A stretch of DNA of 9,458 nt, taken from assembly GCA_937983085.1 (NCBI GenBank), contig CALJKZ010000074.1, positions 1 through 9,458 on the forward strand, given 5' to 3'. Each line of letters starts with the position of its first letter. The first letter of the stretch is position 1. Positions 7,502 to 9,458 of this stretch are shown piece by piece. Position numbers and translations under genes: made by a program. The DNA comes from an uncultured Gemmatimonadales bacterium. Lineage in GTDB: Bacteria; Gemmatimonadota; Gemmatimonadetes; Longimicrobiales; Gaopeijiaceae. The notes beneath the pieces are model-generated. The model was not told the origin of the DNA, did no database searches, and was given only the letters and a program-made list of their open reading frames with translations.

Positions 7502-7681
7502 ATGAAGACGCTCCGCCGCACCCTTCTCGCATTCGCTCTGACCCTCGGCGTCGCTGCCTGCGGTTCCTCCATCACCGGCCCCTACACGCCGGATGGCGGT
7601 AATTATACGCCCGATGGTGGTAATTATGCGCCTGATGGCGGCAACTACACGCCCGACGGCGGGAACGTCACGGGCGGCTGA
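7502..7681 (+). CDS. 59-aa lipoprotein with four tandem YTPDGGN repeats
   Basis: This short gene reads ATG at 7502 to TGA at 7679-7681. Residues 1-19 are a lipoprotein signal peptide: a basic start (MKTLRR), a hydrophobic core and the lipobox V-A-A-C with C20 as the lipidated residue. The mature part is only 40 residues. GSSITGP is followed by four head-to-tail copies of Y-[TA]-P-D-G-G-N (residues 28-55) and then VTGG. A clear Shine-Dalgarno precedes it and a strong hairpin follows, so it appears to be a complete single-gene unit. The residue after the lipid cysteine is Gly, not Asp, so outer-membrane delivery is likely by the E. coli rule. The repeats have no match I recognise. A surface tether, a ligand- or metal-binding repeat, or a secreted peptide precursor are all open. 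It is divergent from the AraC-type regulator, its likely controller. Confidence 0.85.
   Translation: MKTLRRTLLAFALTLGVAACGSSITGPYTPDGGNYTPDGGNYAPDGGNYTPDGGNVTGG
7583..7666 (+). repeat. Four tandem 21-bp units coding YTPDGGN
   Basis: The units are 7583-7603, 7604-7624, 7625-7645 and 7646-7666. They differ at the third base of every codon class but change only one amino acid (Thr to Ala in unit 3). Units 1 and 2 use AT-ending codons (GGT, AAT, and TAT in unit 2), less usual for this GC-rich sequence. Confidence 0.95.
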
Positions 7682-7706
7682 TCCACCAGCCCGCGGTGTG
7701 AGCCAC

Positions 7707-7738
7707 GGCCCCGAGTCGGCGAACGCCGGCTCGGGGTC
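7707..7738 (+). terminator. Strong GC hairpin after the repeat lipoprotein
   Basis: CCCCGAGTCGGC (7709-7720) pairs with GCCGGCTCGGGG (7725-7736) across a GAAC loop, and two more pairs extend it to 7707/7738. The one imperfect step is a U-G wobble in the plus-strand transcript but an A/C mismatch in the minus-strand transcript, so it favours termination of the lipoprotein mRNA. No T-tract follows. It directly abuts the stop codon of the convergent gene. Confidence 0.6.
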
Positions 7739-9431
7739 AGGCGCTCAGGGCCCCTACCACCTCGTTGCGTAGGGCACGAAGTCCGTCGCGGACGTCGTGG
7801 GGGGCCGTGCGCGGAATGGGAGGCTGCTTCTGCTGGGCTAGACGGGCCTCGAACCCCTCGTTCGGCAGCTCACTGAGCGCCGCCCGGGCGTTCTCCAGTA
7901 CGACCTCGAAGGCATGGTGCTCCGCGAATGCCACCGCCTTGCCGAGCCACGAGCGCGCCTCGTCCCGACGACCCAGAAGGGCGTGGCCGACCCCGCGGAA
8001 GTACAGGATCTCGGCCTTCGCCGTCGCAGGACCGTCGTCCCACCCCAGCTGGTCGCATTCGGTCGCCCGGACGTCGAAAGCCGCCGGATCGCCCCGAAGC
8101 GCAGCCATATGGGCGTACCCGTCGTAGGCGTACAGACGGTAGTAGAAGTCGTCGGCCGTCTCCCGGGCCACGGCGTAGGCGTCCTCGGCAGCGTCGATGT
8201 CACCCAGCTCCTTCAGGATCCAGGCGAAGCCGACGAGACACCGCGTCTTCGCGGCATCCGTCGCTGAGGTGTTGACCGCTCGCCAGCCGTGACGCGCAGC
8301 CACGGGAAGGTCCCCCGCCACGTACTCGAGGTTCATGAGATCCTGGTAGATGCTCGCCGTCGTGTCGGCATCCTTGGCCGAGCCGGCGGCCTCGAGGGCG
8401 CTCTCGAGTCCGATGCGCGCTGCCGAGAGGTCCCCGCGATCCTTTTGGATGACGGCGAGTCCCGCCCGGGTGCGTGCGATGAGATCCCACAACTCGGCTC
8501 GTTCGGCGATGGCGAGTGCCAGCCCGTACCAGTGATCCGCTTCGGCCCACTGTCCACGGCGGCGCAGGACACGACCACTGGAGCGTGCGGCTTCAATGGC
8601 CGTCTCGGGCTCACCGAGAGCCGTCGCCATTTCGAATGCGCACCGGTACAGCTCCAGGGCGCCCCACGCATGATCGTCCCGCTCCGCGGCGTGTCCCCAC
8701 TCGAGGCTCACCGCCGCAAGTCCCGGGAGGTCGCCCACTTCATAGGCGTGGAGGACATCCCCGAGCAGAGACGCCTCGCTCTCGTCGACGTCCCCGTCCC
8801 GGTAGATGGATTCCCGGGCGCGGTCCGCCAACTCGAAGCGCCGCTCGTCGGGTGAGACGAGGTCATCTTCCACCAGACCCACGACCAATCTGCCGACCTC
8901 GAAACGACGGCCCACGACTCCCGATCGACGGGCATTGGACTCGTAGCCCTCCAGATCCTTGAGGATCCGCCAACCTGCGAATCGTGCCGAGGCGTCTTCG
9001 GGAGCATCCAGGTCCCTGTGAAGGACGATGGCGGAGCTCTCCCCGGCGAGGAACATGAGCCGATCGCGGCGCTCGTCGTCGACGTTGACCCGCCGGGTGA
9101 CGGAGTCGGCGACGAGGAACCATCCCCGTGCACCGTCGCTGCCCAGCGCCACCGCGAACGTGGCGACACGACCGCGGTCGGAGCCCACGACATCGTCGAG
9201 CGCTCCGGGGACGCCCAGATCCCAGGCCCGCTGAAGGGGATCGGGCGAGAAGAAACGGCGCGGGCGATCGGAGAGCAGATCGAGAATCACATGAGGATGG
9301 ACGTAGCCGGCGCCATACTCATCGATCCACACGACGGCGACCCGGTCGGATCCCGTCAGATCGGCCACATCGGCCAGGCGTTCCAGCAGAACGCTCCGAG
9401 CCGGGTCTCCGTGCACGATCGCAAGCGACAT
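7737..9431 (-). CDS. GAF-like domain plus TPR-repeat protein, 564 aa
   Basis: Residues about 10-140 have a GAF/PAS-like alpha/beta pattern ('DRVAVVWIDEYG' near 29-40, 'RVATFAVALGSDGARGWFLV' near 88-107, then a long helix), suggesting a sensory or protein-binding fold. Residues 150-235 are a charged linker. Residues about 250-520 are helical pairs with TPR-like signatures (W/G/Y/A and A..A spacing), such as 'GQWAEADHWYGLALAIAE' (293-310), 'GDLSAARIGLESALEAA' (333-349), 'GDIDAAEDAYAVARETA' (410-426) and 'GRRDEARSWLGKAVAFAE' (487-504). There is no signal peptide or membrane span, so it is probably a cytoplasmic scaffold or sensor. The start is taken as the ATG at 9431-9429. The frame remains open to the window edge without a clear ribosome site, so the true start could lie further upstream. 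It converges on the repeat lipoprotein. Confidence 0.8.
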   Translation of the reverse strand: MSLAIVHGDPARSVLLERLADVADLTGSDRVAVVWIDEYGAGYVHPHVILDLLSDRPRRFFSPDPLQRAWDLGVPGALDDVVGSDRGRVATFAVALGSDGARGWFLVADSVTRRVNVDDERRDRLMFLAGESSAIVLHRDLDAPEDASARFAGWRILKDLEGYESNARRSGVVGRRFEVGRLVVGLVEDDLVSPDERRFELADRARESIYRDGDVDESEASLLGDVLHAYEVGDLPGLAAVSLEWGHAAERDDHAWGALELYRCAFEMATALGEPETAIEAARSSGRVLRRRGQWAEADHWYGLALAIAERAELWDLIARTRAGLAVIQKDRGDLSAARIGLESALEAAGSAKDADTTASIYQDLMNLEYVAGDLPVAARHGWRAVNTSATDAAKTRCLVGFAWILKELGDIDAAEDAYAVARETADDFYYRLYAYDGYAHMAALRGDPAAFDVRATECDQLGWDDGPATAKAEILYFRGVGHALLGRRDEARSWLGKAVAFAEHHAFEVVLENARAALSELPNEGFEARLAQQKQPPIPRTAPHDVRDGLRALRNEVVGALSA

Positions 9432-9458
9432 GGCCAGCCGACATTGGACCCGGTATCG

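Noticed and set aside
7408..7602. Plus-strand 64-codon frame overlapping the lipoprotein start
   Set aside because: It runs through the spacer in a different frame, has no ribosome site, and conflicts with the lipoprotein, which has a Shine-Dalgarno, lipobox and coherent repeats.
7583..7666. CRISPR-like or non-coding satellite array
   Set aside because: The 21-bp units are directly adjacent with no spacers, keep one reading frame and vary at silent positions, so they are coding repeats.

Overview
The window looks like ordinary chromosome from a GC-rich, Gram-negative-type (diderm) bacterium. This rests on high G+C with strong third-position G/C bias, a class C (S13) penicillin-binding protein with a signal peptide, a lipobox-bearing mini-lipoprotein, and sparse Shine-Dalgarno sequences. 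Gene content and protein style (a DUF2281-like start, small conserved hypotheticals, an AraC regulator with a receiver-like front end, a GAF-like/TPR protein) suggest Gemmatimonadota. That placement is an inference, not a demonstrated assignment. No tRNA, rRNA, insertion sequence, CRISPR array or prophage gene was seen.

Layout. (1) 1-1187: the start of a minus-strand DUF2281-like small protein, a divergent spacer, then a plus-strand left-handed beta-helix (hexapeptide) acyltransferase. The acyltransferase ends 29 bp from the convergent acs gene. (2) 1185-3827, minus strand: an uncharacterised 190-residue protein followed by a full-length AMP-forming acetyl-CoA synthetase, possibly one transcription unit. 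(3) 3828-3967: a divergent control region with a sigma70-like promoter and dyad elements built from GTT/ACA half-sites. (4) 3968-6207, plus strand: a Fur-family regulator with the complete PerR-type metal ligand set, then a secreted PBP4-like D,D-carboxypeptidase/endopeptidase with a C-terminal LysM domain. (5) 6263-7380, minus strand: an AraC-type regulator followed by an 83-residue conserved-looking small protein. (6) 7381-7681: a divergent spacer with a perfect ACCCTAGGGT palindrome, then a 59-residue lipoprotein made almost entirely of four tandem 7-residue repeats. (7) 7707-9431: a strong hairpin, then a convergent 564-residue protein with a GAF-like N-terminus and TPR-like helical repeats.

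How they fit together. Acs makes acetyl-CoA, and the acyltransferase is of a type that consumes acyl-CoA, but tail-to-tail placement gives no proof of linkage. The PerR-like regulator may control itself, the downstream cell-wall hydrolase, and possibly the divergent hypothetical/acs unit. The least explained part is 6559-9431: an AraC-like regulator divergent from a repeat mini-lipoprotein, which converges on a GAF/TPR protein. The mini-lipoprotein is the best candidate for something undescribed, because its repeat copies differ almost only at silent codon positions.
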